Source: Borborobacter arsenicus (GTDB lineage Bacteria > Pseudomonadota > Alphaproteobacteria > Rhizobiales > Rhizobiaceae). Taken from it: a stretch of DNA of 64,000 nucleotides. The stretch spans positions 179,881 through 243,880 of the forward strand of contig NZ_ML133508.1 of assembly GCF_003934165.1 (NCBI RefSeq). The letters are read 5' to 3'. Position numbers and translations under genes: made by a program. The notes beneath the pieces were generated by a model, which was not told the origin of the DNA, made no database searches, and worked only from the letters and a program-made list of their open reading frames with translations. Positions 34,635 through 43,608 of the stretch are shown here, in pieces. Position 1 is the stretch's first letter. Every line of letters starts with the position of its first letter.

Positions 34635-35543
34635 TTACGACCTCTTCAGTTTCGGGTCGAGCGCATCGCGCAAGCCGTCGCCCATCAGATTGATGGCGAG
34701 CACCGTGATGAGGATCGCCAGTCCCGGGAAGGTCACCACCCACCAGGCGCGCAGGATGAATTCGCGCGCTTCGGCAAGCATCGTGCCCCATTCAGGCGTC
34801 GGCGGTTGCGCGCCCATGCCGAGGAAGCCGAGTGCGGCGGCATCGAGGATGGCGTTGGAGAAGGAGAGCGTCGCCTGCACGATCAACGGCCCCAGGCAGT
34901 TGGGCAGGATGGTCTTGAACATCAGCCGGAAATTGCCGGCGCCGGCAACGCGCGCGGCGGTGACATATTCGCGGTTCTTCTCGGCCATCACCGCAGCCCG
35001 GGTCAGACGCACGAAATGCGGCTGCAGGACGAGCGCGATGGCGATCATCGCATTGGTGAGGCCAGGCCCGAGCACGGCCACCAGCACCAGCGCCAGAAGC
35101 AGCGAGGGGAACGCCAGGATGACGTCCATGACGCGCATGATCAGCGTGTCGAGCCAGCCGCCGAAATAGCCGGCGATGACGCCGATCACGATGCCGCCGG
35201 TCAGCGCGATAGTGGTGACGATGACGCCGATGAACAGCGAATATTGCGCGCCATAGAGCAGGCGCGAAAGCATGTCGCGCCCCACCGCATCGGTGCCGAG
35301 CAGATAGGAAACGCGCCCGCCCGCCTCCCAGAAAGGCGGCAGGAGGACGGCGTCGCGATATTGCGCATTGGGCAGGTGAGGGGCCAGCACCGGCGCCAGG
35401 ATCGCGATCACGACCAGGGCCAGGAAAACCCATAGGCCGATCACGGCGCCGCGATTTTCGGAGAAATAATACCAGAACTCCGCCAGCCGGGCGCGCCGGG
35501 ACGGATCGACGGAAATGCTTTCAATGGCGGTGGTGTCTGCCAT
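34635..35543 (-). CDS. dppC: Dipeptide ABC transporter permease DppC
   Basis: Six predicted membrane helices with an N-terminal cytosolic stretch (ISVDPSRRARLAEFWYYF), and the permease EAA motif in AAALGFLGMGAQPPTPEWG, typical of OppC/DppC. The start has a GGAG site (TGAGGAGATACATC before ATG). It forms the membrane channel with DppB. Confidence 0.94.
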   Translation of the reverse strand: MADTTAIESISVDPSRRARLAEFWYYFSENRGAVIGLWVFLALVVIAILAPVLAPHLPNAQYRDAVLLPPFWEAGGRVSYLLGTDAVGRDMLSRLLYGAQYSLFIGVIVTTIALTGGIVIGVIAGYFGGWLDTLIMRVMDVILAFPSLLLALVLVAVLGPGLTNAMIAIALVLQPHFVRLTRAAVMAEKNREYVTAARVAGAGNFRLMFKTILPNCLGPLIVQATLSFSNAILDAAALGFLGMGAQPPTPEWGTMLAEAREFILRAWWVVTFPGLAILITVLAINLMGDGLRDALDPKLKRS

Positions 35544-35554
35544 GATGTATCTCC

Positions 35555-36559
35555 TCAGCGCCTTATACGCGGATTGATCAGGCCGTAGAGCAGATCAACG
35601 ATGAGATTGACGACCATGATGATGCCGGCGATCAGCAGCAGGCCGCCCTGGATGACGGGATAGTCGCGGCGGAACACCGAATCGACCATCCATTTGCCGA
35701 TGCCCGGCCAGGAGAAGATGGTCTCGGTCAGAATGGCGCCGGCAAGCAGGACGCCGACCTGCAGGCCGATAGTGGTGACCACCGGGATCATCGCATTGCG
35801 CAGCGCATGGACGCCGATCACCCGGAAGGGCGACAGGCCCTTGGCGCGAGCGGTGCGCACATAGTCCTCGCCAAGCACTTCGAGCATGGCCGAGCGCGTC
35901 TGCCGGGCAATGACCGCGAGCGGAATGGTGCTGAGCACGATAGTAGGCAGCAGCAGGTGGCTCACCGCCGACTTGAAGGCGCCCGACTGCCCTGAAAGCA
36001 GGGAATCGATCAGCATGAAGCCGGTGACCGGCGGGAAGAAATACATCAGCGAGATGCGGCCCGACACCGGTGTCCATTGCAGGATGCCGGAAAACAGGAT
36101 GATGAGCAGAAGTCCCCACCAGAAGATCGGCATGGAATAGCCGACAAGCGCGGTTCCCATGATGGTCTGGTCAAACAGCGTGCCGCGCTTTATCGCGGCG
36201 AATATGCCGGCCGGGATGCCGAGCACGATGGCCAGGATGATGGCGCAGACCGACAATTCCACCGTGGCCGGAAACAGCACGAAGAACTGGTCGAGAATGG
36301 ACGACTTGGTGACGATGGAGGTGCCGAAATCGCCACTCAGCACGCCGCCGAGATAGTCGAGATACTGCGTGATCATCGGCCGGTCGAAGCCCAGCTCATG
36401 CGAAATCTGCGCATGGCGCTCGGGCGACATCACACGTTCGCCGGACAGGAGGGCGACCGGATCGCCCGGCAGGAGCCTGATAAAGGAGAATGCAATGATT
36501 GAGACCCCGATGAAGGTCGGGATCAGGACGGCGAGCCGCCCCAGAAGAAACCGGAGCAT
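35555..36559 (-). CDS. dppB: Dipeptide ABC transporter permease DppB
   Basis: The start MLRFLLGRLAVLIPTFIGVS at 36559 is the standard N-terminus of the family (a frame extension to 36616 is rejected). The EAA loop RTARAKGLSPFRVIGVHALRN and the final GLINPRIRR match DppB/OppB. There are six helices and 334 residues. It lies downstream of dppA, with an intercistronic hairpin between. Confidence 0.94.
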   Translation of the reverse strand: MLRFLLGRLAVLIPTFIGVSIIAFSFIRLLPGDPVALLSGERVMSPERHAQISHELGFDRPMITQYLDYLGGVLSGDFGTSIVTKSSILDQFFVLFPATVELSVCAIILAIVLGIPAGIFAAIKRGTLFDQTIMGTALVGYSMPIFWWGLLLIILFSGILQWTPVSGRISLMYFFPPVTGFMLIDSLLSGQSGAFKSAVSHLLLPTIVLSTIPLAVIARQTRSAMLEVLGEDYVRTARAKGLSPFRVIGVHALRNAMIPVVTTIGLQVGVLLAGAILTETIFSWPGIGKWMVDSVFRRDYPVIQGGLLLIAGIIMVVNLIVDLLYGLINPRIRR

Positions 36560-36617
36560 GTCAAACCTTCGGTGAGTTTTCCGCGGGTCGCGGACCAGAA
36601 TAGCACAAAAGTGCATA

Positions 36618-36642
36618 GGGGCGCTTGCATGGCAAGCGCCCC
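36618..36642 (-). terminator. Intercistronic hairpin between dppA and dppB
   Basis: GGGGCGCTTGC/GCAAGCGCCCC is an 11-bp perfect stem with a 3-nt loop, 23 nt after the dppA stop. There is no T run. Such structures after the binding-protein gene usually protect the upstream mRNA and reduce readthrough, giving more binding protein than permease. Confidence 0.7.
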
Positions 36643-36664
36643 GGATGCTGGTTTCTAGTCGAAT

Positions 36665-38260
36665 TTATTCGGCCAGGTCAACACCCTCGAAGGCGAAATC
36701 GCCGAGCGGGCTCTGGTGGAAGCCTTCGACTTCCTTGCGCATCGGCACGACCGAGAGCGAGTGGTCGAGCGTCGCCCACGGAGCCTCGCGCTTGAACACT
36801 TCCTGCGCCTGCTCATAGAGCTTGGCACGCTCGGCCTGGTCGGAAGTGGTCTTGGCCTGGACGACGAGCTTGTTGAACTCCTCGTTGCACCACTGCGCGC
36901 GGTTGTTGCCGCCCACGGCATCGCAGCCGAGCAGGGTGTGCAGGAAGTTGTCCGGGTCGCCATTGTCGCCGGTCCAGCCGAGGATCACCGCGCCGTCGCG
37001 GTCCTTGGCCTTGGAGCGCTCGAGATATTCGGCCCATTCATAGGACACGACCTCGACCTTGACGCCGACCTTCTCGAAGTCCGACTGGATCAGTTCGGCC
37101 GCGCGGCGGGCGTTGAGCATGTAGGGACGCGCCACAGGCATCGCCCAGACCTTCATCGACAGATCCTTGACGCCGGCTTCCTCGAGCATCTTCTTGGAGG
37201 CTTCCGGATCGTATTTGTCGTCCTGGATCGCGTCATTATAGGACCACATCGTCGGCGGGATCGGGTTCTTGGCCGGCGTTGCCGCGCCCTGGAACACCGC
37301 GTCCACGATGGCCTGCTTGTTGATGGCCATGTTGAGGGCCTTGCGGACCTCGACCTTGTCGAACGGCGCCTGGGTGGTGTTGTAGGCGAGGTAGGCGATG
37401 TTGAGGCCTTCCTGCTCCACCACCTTCAGGTTCGGATCAGCCTTCATCGCTTCCACGTCGGCCGCGTTCGGGAACGGCATCAGGTGGCATTCGCCGGCCT
37501 TCAGCTTCTGGTAGCGCACCGCCGCGTCGGTGGTGATGGCAAAGACCAGGTCGTCGATCTTCTGCTTGCCGTTCCAGTAATCCGGATTGGCCTTGTAGCG
37601 GATGACGGCGTCCTGCTGATAGGCGACGAAGGCGAAGGGACCGGTGCCGAGCGGCATCTGGTTGAGCTGGTTCATCTTACCGTCGGCGGCAAGCTTGTCG
37701 GCATACTCCTTGGACATGATCGAGGCGAAAGGCATCGCCACATTGGCCAGGAACGGGGCTTCCTTTTCCTTGAGCGTGAATTTCACCGTCATGTCATCGA
37801 CCTTCTCGATCGAGGAGATCAGGTCGGGGAAGCCCATGCCGTTGAAATATTCCCAGGCGGCGCCCGCAACATATTGATGCCACGGATTGTCGGCCTTGAA
37901 CTGGCGCTCGAAAGAGAAGATCACGTCGTCGGCGTTGAGATCGCGGGTCGGCGTGAAGAATTCGGTGGTCTGGAACTTGACGCCGGGGCGCAGCTTGAAG
38001 GTGTACTGCAGGCCGTCATCCGAGATTTCCCAGCTCTCGGCCAGGCCAGGCTCGGTCTCGGTGGTTCCAGGCTTGAACTCGAGCAGGCGGTTGTAAACGG
38101 TGTGGGCGGCGGCATCGAAGGTCGTGCCCGACGTGTAAAGTCCAGGGTCGAAACCCTCCGGTGATCCCTCCGAGCAATAGACGAATGTCTTGGCGCTCGC
38201 AGCGCTGCTCAACACGGTTGCAGCCATAAGCGCAGCCGCGAAAGTCAGTTTTCTTATCAT
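36665..38260 (-). CDS. dppA: Dipeptide-binding periplasmic protein DppA
   Basis: A cleavable signal (MIRKLTFAAALMAATVLSSA, cut near ASA-KT) leads to KTFVYCSEGSPEGFDPGLYT, LNADDVIFSFERQ and AWPVARPY-like NARRAAELIQ, which align closely by eye with E. coli DppA including GWTGDNGDPDNF. The protein binds di- and tripeptides and, in relatives, haem or delta-aminolevulinate. AGGGAG precedes the start. It is the first gene of dppABCDF. Confidence 0.95.
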   Translation of the reverse strand: MIRKLTFAAALMAATVLSSAASAKTFVYCSEGSPEGFDPGLYTSGTTFDAAAHTVYNRLLEFKPGTTETEPGLAESWEISDDGLQYTFKLRPGVKFQTTEFFTPTRDLNADDVIFSFERQFKADNPWHQYVAGAAWEYFNGMGFPDLISSIEKVDDMTVKFTLKEKEAPFLANVAMPFASIMSKEYADKLAADGKMNQLNQMPLGTGPFAFVAYQQDAVIRYKANPDYWNGKQKIDDLVFAITTDAAVRYQKLKAGECHLMPFPNAADVEAMKADPNLKVVEQEGLNIAYLAYNTTQAPFDKVEVRKALNMAINKQAIVDAVFQGAATPAKNPIPPTMWSYNDAIQDDKYDPEASKKMLEEAGVKDLSMKVWAMPVARPYMLNARRAAELIQSDFEKVGVKVEVVSYEWAEYLERSKAKDRDGAVILGWTGDNGDPDNFLHTLLGCDAVGGNNRAQWCNEEFNKLVVQAKTTSDQAERAKLYEQAQEVFKREAPWATLDHSLSVVPMRKEVEGFHQSPLGDFAFEGVDLAE

Positions 38261-38714
38261 TGGTTACTCCCTGAGATTGTTCCGAGCCTTTCGTTCAAGG
38301 CTCGCGAGCCGGCATATAAGCACCGTTTTTCGTACTTTGGAACTGCCCGCACGCATTCCCTACGGTAAGCGGAATGCTTTGCCAGGCTGACAGCAATCCA
38401 GGAAACTATTCTCTATTCAGACAAGATGGAGCAATGACGCGAGGTATTGCCATTGCCTGATCGATGAATTCGCCTGGTCAAGTCTTCGGTATGCCGGTGT
38501 GGTTTGCCGGCTGTAGCAATGGATGCCGACATGAACCAGATAGCCGGCGCTTCCGGGTCTAGTGACGCTACGGTACGGCTTGCGCTATTCGCCGTTGTAT
38601 CAATAGATACGTGCAAGGCCGTCTCGGCTCGGGCCCCGACTGATCAAATCGGGCAAAATTGCAAGCAACGAGTGGCCATAAGCAGACCGTTACAGGCAAC
38701 AGAGGGAGGGACAG
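38261..38714. other. Divergent intergenic region between dppA and the acyl-CoA ligase
   Basis: No gene is supported; a 67-codon minus frame (38413-38616) has no ribosome site. Near dppA a 7-bp hairpin GAGCCTT/AAGGCTC (38284-38303) and the palindrome GCTCGCGAGC (38300-38309) lie in the dppA leader. A weak minus-strand promoter, TTCCAA then TTATAT 17 nt apart, precedes them. On the right the GGGAGG site at 38702-38708 serves the GTG at 38715. Confidence 0.5.
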
Positions 38715-40670
38715 GTGACCAAGGCAGCGCGCAAGACGGCCAAGGCGACAGCCGCGGCATTGCAGGCCGAAAAGCCTTCAGGAAAAACCTCTTCCACAAA
38801 AGTGAAATCCACTGCACCCGCTGAAAAGCCCAAGGCGAGATCCGCCTTGAAGCCGGCAGAAAGCGCCTCGGTCAAGGCTTCCGCTGCGCGCAAACCCGCA
38901 ACGGCACAGAAGCCGCCAAGGCAAGCCGCCGCCAAGCCGGCAGCCGGGAAAGCGCCGGAGAAGCCGGCTACCAAGCCGAAAGCGCCGCCCGCCTCTGCGA
39001 CCATCGACAAACGGCCATGGCTGAAAAGCTACCCCAAAGGAGTACCGGCCGAGATCGCGCCGCTGGAGTTCGGTTCCATCGGCGACCTTCTGGTCAACGC
39101 TTCGAAGAAATATGCCGCGCGGCCTGCCTTTACCTCGATGGGCAAGACCATCAGCTTTGCCGAACTTGAGCGCCTGTCGGCGGCGTTCGGCGCCTATCTG
39201 CAATCGAAAGGATTGGCAAAGGGCGCGCGGGTGGCGCTGATGATGCCGAATGTCCTGCAATATCCGGTGGCCATGCTCGGCGTCTTGCGTGCCGGCTATA
39301 CGGTGGTGAATGTCAATCCGCTCTATACGCCGCGCGAACTGGAGCATCAGCTCAAGGATTCGGGCGCCGAGGCGATCGTGATCCTCGAAAATTTCGCTGC
39401 TACCTTGCAGGCGGCACTGCCGAAGACGCCGGTCAAGCATGTCGTCGTCGCGGCCATGGGCGATATGCTCGGCCTCAAGGGTGCCATCGTCAATCTGGTG
39501 GTGCGCCGCGTCAAGAAAATGGTTCCGGCCTGGTCCTTGCCCGGCCATGTGAAATTTCCCGCTGCCCTGAAGCAAGGTTCGGCCCGGACCTTCAAGCCGG
39601 TGAAGGTCGGTGGCGACGATATCGCCTTCCTGCAATATACCGGCGGGACGACCGGCGTATCGAAAGGCGCCACGCTGCTGCATCGCAACGTGCTTGCCAA
39701 TGTCGCTCAACTCGCTTTGTGGGTGGAGGACGCCTATACCGTCAAGCCTAAGCCGCAGCACCTGACCTATATCTGCGCGCTGCCGCTCTATCACATCTTC
39801 GCGCTGACGGTGAATGCGCTGATGGGCATGCAGCAGGGCGCCCACAATATCCTGATCCCCAATCCCCGTGATATTCCAGCCTTCATCAAGGAGCTGAAGA
39901 AATACCCGTTCCACATCCTTCCGGGGCTCAACACGCTGTTCAATGCGCTGCTCAACAATGAGGAGTTCCGCAAGCTGGACTTCAAGCCGCTGATCCTGAC
40001 GCTCGGCGGCGGCATGGCGGTTCAGCGGGCGGTGGCCGAGCGCTGGAAGGCCCTCACCGGCAACAGCATCACCGAAGGCTATGGCCTGTCCGAGACCTCG
40101 CCGGTGGCGACGGCCAACCGCGTCAATGGCGGCGAATTCACCGGAACGATCGGTCTGCCGATCCCGTCCACCGAAATCGCGATCCGCGACGAGAAGGGCC
40201 GCGACCTGCCGCTGGGCGAGGTGGGCGAGATCTGCATCAAGGGCCCGCAGGTGATGGCGGGCTATTGGAAGCGGCCGGACGAAACCGCCAATGTGATGAG
40301 CAAGGACGGCTTCTTCAAATCGGGAGACATGGGCTTCCTCGACGAGCGCGGTTACACCAAGATCGTCGACCGCAAGAAGGACATGATCCTCGTTTCCGGC
40401 TTCAACGTCTATCCGAACGAACTGGAAGATGTGGCCGCCCAGCATCCGGGCGTGCTGGAGGTCGCCGCCATCGGCGTGCCGGACGAGCATTCGGGCGAGG
40501 TGCCGAAACTGTTCGTGGTCAGGAAGGACCCCAATCTGACCGCCGAGGATCTGCTCGCCTACTGCAAGCAGAACCTGACGGGCTATAAGCGCCCGCGCCT
40601 CATCGAATTTCGCGACGAACTGCCCAAGACGCCGGTCGGCAAGATCCTGCGGCGCGAATTGCGGGGGTAG
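38715..40670 (+). CDS. fadD: Long-chain acyl-CoA ligase with a Lys/Ala/Pro-rich N-terminal tail (651 aa)
   Basis: The GTG at 38715 follows a strong GGGAGG site. Residues about 1-97 are low-complexity Ala/Lys/Pro (TKAARKTAKATAAALQAEK, ARKPATAQKPPRQAAAKPA), resembling histone H1 or AlgP tails. From IDKRPWLKSYP onward it is a full FadD: P-loop YTGGTTGVSKG, YGLSETSP, KSGDMGFLDERG and DRKKDMILVSGFNVYPNE, with the catalytic Lys in PVGKILRREL. It activates fatty acids to acyl-CoA at the membrane. The core alone (about 550) is the normal FadD length, so the tail is an addition. Confidence 0.92.
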   Translation: MTKAARKTAKATAAALQAEKPSGKTSSTKVKSTAPAEKPKARSALKPAESASVKASAARKPATAQKPPRQAAAKPAAGKAPEKPATKPKAPPASATIDKRPWLKSYPKGVPAEIAPLEFGSIGDLLVNASKKYAARPAFTSMGKTISFAELERLSAAFGAYLQSKGLAKGARVALMMPNVLQYPVAMLGVLRAGYTVVNVNPLYTPRELEHQLKDSGAEAIVILENFAATLQAALPKTPVKHVVVAAMGDMLGLKGAIVNLVVRRVKKMVPAWSLPGHVKFPAALKQGSARTFKPVKVGGDDIAFLQYTGGTTGVSKGATLLHRNVLANVAQLALWVEDAYTVKPKPQHLTYICALPLYHIFALTVNALMGMQQGAHNILIPNPRDIPAFIKELKKYPFHILPGLNTLFNALLNNEEFRKLDFKPLILTLGGGMAVQRAVAERWKALTGNSITEGYGLSETSPVATANRVNGGEFTGTIGLPIPSTEIAIRDEKGRDLPLGEVGEICIKGPQVMAGYWKRPDETANVMSKDGFFKSGDMGFLDERGYTKIVDRKKDMILVSGFNVYPNELEDVAAQHPGVLEVAAIGVPDEHSGEVPKLFVVRKDPNLTAEDLLAYCKQNLTGYKRPRLIEFRDELPKTPVGKILRRELRG

Positions 40671-40689
40671 AGCCTGCCGTTTTCCATCA

Positions 40690-40810
40690 CGGAATGGGTC
40701 CCGGATACGCTGCTCGCTTCGCTGCGCAGCGTTCCGGGGTGACGCGGTTTTAACGACGCCGTCATCCCGGAAGCCGTAGCGAAGCGGAGGCTATCCGGGA
40801 CCCATTCCGC
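40690..40810. repeat. Inverted-repeat element after the acyl-CoA ligase
   Basis: CGGAATGGGTCCCGGATA at the left and TATCCGGGACCCATTCCG at the right are perfect 18-nt inverse copies, with further pairing inside (CGCTTCGCTGCG; GTCATCCCGGAAGCC with GTTCCGGGGTGAC). It is the kind of dispersed element often seen next to genes in Rhizobiales (memory only). The remaining 150 nt to 40961 hold nothing I recognise. Confidence 0.75.
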
Positions 40811-40961
40811 TGTGCTCCACACCACTGGACAGTCCAGGGCAGCCTCAGCCCTTGCCCGGTTGGGTTTCATTCTCCGCCCCTTTTGCCATGGAATTGAATC
40901 CGGCTCCTGGTCGCTTGCGCTCCCTTGAACGGGATGACGGTGAAGCAATGCTTTGACCACC

Positions 40962-41669
40962 TCAACCCCTCGCCAATAACTCCGGCAGATCGGCGATCGA
41001 TCCTAAAATGACATCGGCCAGCGGGGCCAGCGTCTCACGTGTGCCTGTGCCGGAAAGAACGCCGATGGCCAGGCCCGCGCCGCCGGCCCGCGCCATTTCC
41101 AGATCGTGCCGGTTGTCGCCGACCATGGCGATCTCGGAAGGCTTCAGGCCGGTCAGGTCGGCGAAGGCATAGATCGCATCGGGCGACGGCTTGGGGTTGG
41201 CGACGGCATCATAGCCATAGGCGGCGTCGAACATCTGAGCAACGCCGAGCGCCAGCAGCGTCTTTTCGGCGCCGCTGGTGGAATCATTGGTGGCGACGCC
41301 AAGCCGGAAGCCGCCTGCGTGCAACCGGGCGATCGCATCCTTGCTGCCGGGCAGTGCGACTGATTGTGCAGCGCCCTGTTCAGCGGTGAAGTGGTTGAAG
41401 CCGGCGGTCATCGCCTGCCGCGTCTGCGCGTCCACTTGCGGATACCAGAGCGCGACGATGTCTTCATTGGTGCCCGCCGCAAACACGGAGTCGGCCTTGA
41501 AGCATTTTCGTTCGAAATCGTAACCTGCGACTTCAAGCAGGGCATCGGCGGATGCACGGTCGCCGCCGGCGGCCTGCAGCGCCAACAGGTCGCCAATGGC
41601 AAACCAGGTCGCCTGGAAATCGATCAAAGTCCCGTCCTTGTCGAACAGGATGCCCTTAATGCCCCGCAA
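40962..41669 (-). CDS. HAD-superfamily phosphatase (phosphoglycolate phosphatase-like)
   Basis: Motif I DKDGTL (residues 11-16), motif II TNDS, motif III KPSPDAI and motif IV GDNRHD define an HAD hydrolase with a helical cap of subfamily I (Gph/PGP-like). The start is a TTG at 41669 with GGAG 8 nt upstream; no ATG would leave motif I intact. It follows pgi by 50 nt on the same strand, so it may be cotranscribed and act on a sugar phosphate or phosphoglycolate. Substrate not fixed. Confidence 0.87.
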   Translation of the reverse strand: MRGIKGILFDKDGTLIDFQATWFAIGDLLALQAAGGDRASADALLEVAGYDFERKCFKADSVFAAGTNEDIVALWYPQVDAQTRQAMTAGFNHFTAEQGAAQSVALPGSKDAIARLHAGGFRLGVATNDSTSGAEKTLLALGVAQMFDAAYGYDAVANPKPSPDAIYAFADLTGLKPSEIAMVGDNRHDLEMARAGGAGLAIGVLSGTGTRETLAPLADVILGSIADLPELLARG

Positions 41670-41719
41670 TGCGTCTACTCCGTTGCTTGGATCAGTTCAC
41701 TCAAAGTGAGGGCATGCTG

Positions 41720-43360
41720 TCAGCCGGCTCTGAGCTTGTGGATATGACGCACGAGGCCGGCCGTCGAAGCGTCGCTGCGTGCGGCATCTTCTGTACCTTC
41801 CACGACAGGAAGAAGTCCTGTCGCCAGTTCCTTGCCGAGTTCGACACCCCATTGATCGAAGGAATTGATGCCGAACAGCACGCCTTCCACGAAGACGCGA
41901 TGTTCGTAAAGCGCAATCAGCCGGCCCAGCATATGCGGATCGAGCTTGCGGTAGAGAAGGGTGATGGAAGGGCGGTTGCCCGGGAACACGCGATGCGGCG
42001 CCAGACGGTCGACCTCTGCCACCGCCATGCCTTTCGTCAGCATCTGCCGGCGCGCTTCCTCCAGCGTGCGGCCCTTCATCAGGGCCTCCGACTGCGCCAG
42101 GCAATTGGCGACCAGCAGATTGTGGTGGTGACGCAACTCCGGTTCGTGTCCCTCTGCGGCGGCGAGGAATTCGACCGGAATGACGTCGGTGCCTTGGTGC
42201 AGGAGCTGGAAGAAGGCGTGTTGGCCGTTGGTTCCGGGCTCGCCCCAGACCAGCGGTCCGGTCGGCGTCGTCACGCGGATGCCGTCGAGCGTCACCTGCT
42301 TGCCGTTCGACTCCATGTCGAGTTGTTGCAGATAGGCCGGCAGGCGCGCGAGGCGCTGGTCGTAAGGGATCACGGCACGAGCTGGGTAGTTGCAGATCAC
42401 GCGATGGTAATAGCCGATCAACCCCATGACGACAGGAAGGTTCTCCAGCAGGGGGGCGGTAGCGAAATGCCGGTCCATCTCATGCGCGCCGGCAAGGAAT
42501 TCGCTGAAGCATTGCGGTCCGATGGCGAGCATAACCGGCAGGCCGATTGCCGACCACACCGAATAGCGCCCGCCGACCCAATCCCAGAAACCGAAGACAC
42601 GCTCGGGCACGATGCCGAAAGAAGCGACCTTGTCCAGCGCCGTCGAGACAGCGGCGAAATGGCGAGCCACCGCGTCCGCACCCAGCGCCGTTTCGATCCA
42701 TTTGCGGGCCGTCTCGGCATTGGTCATCGTCTCGATGGTGGTGAAGGTCTTGGAAGCGATGATGAAGAGCGTGGTCTGCGGGTCGAGCGGCTTCAGCGTG
42801 TCGTGGATATGGGCGCCATCGACATTGGAGACGAAATGCGCGCGCGGTCCGTCATGATAGGGCGCCAGCGCCAGCGTGGCCATTGCCGGCCCGAGATCGG
42901 AGCCGCCAATGCCGATATTGACGATATCGGTGAACTTGCGGCCTGTCGCCCCCACAACCGCACCGGATCGAACCGCATCGGAAAAACGGGCCATCGCCTC
43001 GTGTACGGTGCGAACCCCGCCCATCGCGTCGTGGCCGTCCACCATCACCTTGGCGTCGGCACTGTTGCGCAGTGCCATATGCAGGACGGCACGGCCTTCG
43101 GTGACGTTGATTTTCTGGCCGGAGAACATCGCTTCCCGCCGCTCCGGCAGCTTCGCCGCCAGCGCGAGCTTTTCAAGCAGGCCCATCGTAGATAATGCAA
43201 CCGCGCATTTCGACCAGTCGAGCAGCAGGTCGCCCTCGGTCAGTGAGAAACGACAGAAGCGCTGCGGGTCGGATTTGAATGCTTCGCGCATATTTGTCGG
43301 CGCCTTGGCCCGGTCGTCTCGAAGTGCCGTCAGTGCTGTGTGCAAGGGAGTGTCGGTCAC
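41720..43360 (-). CDS. pgi: Glucose-6-phosphate isomerase
   Basis: The 546-residue protein contains [14 protein letters not shown], the phosphosugar loop [25 protein letters not shown] with the active-site region, and [13 protein letters not shown] near the C-terminus. It interconverts glucose-6-phosphate and fructose-6-phosphate. The N-terminus [18 protein letters not shown] is typical for Rhizobiales. It is followed by the HAD phosphatase gene. Confidence 0.97.
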   Translation of the reverse strand: MTDTPLHTALTALRDDRAKAPTNMREAFKSDPQRFCRFSLTEGDLLLDWSKCAVALSTMGLLEKLALAAKLPERREAMFSGQKINVTEGRAVLHMALRNSADAKVMVDGHDAMGGVRTVHEAMARFSDAVRSGAVVGATGRKFTDIVNIGIGGSDLGPAMATLALAPYHDGPRAHFVSNVDGAHIHDTLKPLDPQTTLFIIASKTFTTIETMTNAETARKWIETALGADAVARHFAAVSTALDKVASFGIVPERVFGFWDWVGGRYSVWSAIGLPVMLAIGPQCFSEFLAGAHEMDRHFATAPLLENLPVVMGLIGYYHRVICNYPARAVIPYDQRLARLPAYLQQLDMESNGKQVTLDGIRVTTPTGPLVWGEPGTNGQHAFFQLLHQGTDVIPVEFLAAAEGHEPELRHHHNLLVANCLAQSEALMKGRTLEEARRQMLTKGMAVAEVDRLAPHRVFPGNRPSITLLYRKLDPHMLGRLIALYEHRVFVEGVLFGINSFDQWGVELGKELATGLLPVVEGTEDAARSDASTAGLVRHIHKLRAG

Positions 43361-43547
43361 CGCAGTCTCCAGGCTGATTTCATGTTCGCGACCTTATCAG
43401 ACGGTCCTGATCATGGAGAGAGTTTGACGCAACCGCGCCATATAAATTTTCAAACGATTAGATGAGCGTCTTCAACAGCTTGTGCCAGCGCGGATGGATC
43501 ACTGGCATAAATCATAACGATTAGAAAAATTCATTGGTGCAACATGT

Positions 43548-43575
43548 TGGACCAGAGCTAGGCTCCACTGGTCCA
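43548..43575. promoter_or_regulatory. Inverted-repeat operator upstream of the MocR regulator
   Basis: TGGACCAG (43548-43555) and CTGGTCCA (43568-43575) are perfect 8-bp inverse copies, centres 20 nt apart, 34 nt before the regulator start. A ten-base direct repeat AACGATTAGA at 43453-43462 and 43516-43525 lies further up. GntR/MocR proteins bind such paired half-sites, so the sites probably serve autoregulation and control of the methyltransferase operon. Confidence 0.6.
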
Positions 43576-43608
43576 CAAAAGACAAAATGCTGCGCCTGTT
43601 TTAGGAAA

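Noticed and set aside
36716-38164. 482-codon plus-strand frame opposite dppA
   Set aside because: Shadow of dppA; no ribosome site and His/Arg/Val-rich composition typical of antisense frames.
38413-38616. 67-codon minus-strand frame in the dppA-ligase gap
   Set aside because: No ribosome site and no recognisable pattern.
38778-40490. 570-codon minus-strand frame opposite the acyl-CoA ligase
   Set aside because: Shadow frame; the ligase motifs are all on the plus strand.
41669-43195. 508-codon plus-strand frame opposite pgi
   Set aside because: Shadow of pgi, whose motifs are complete.
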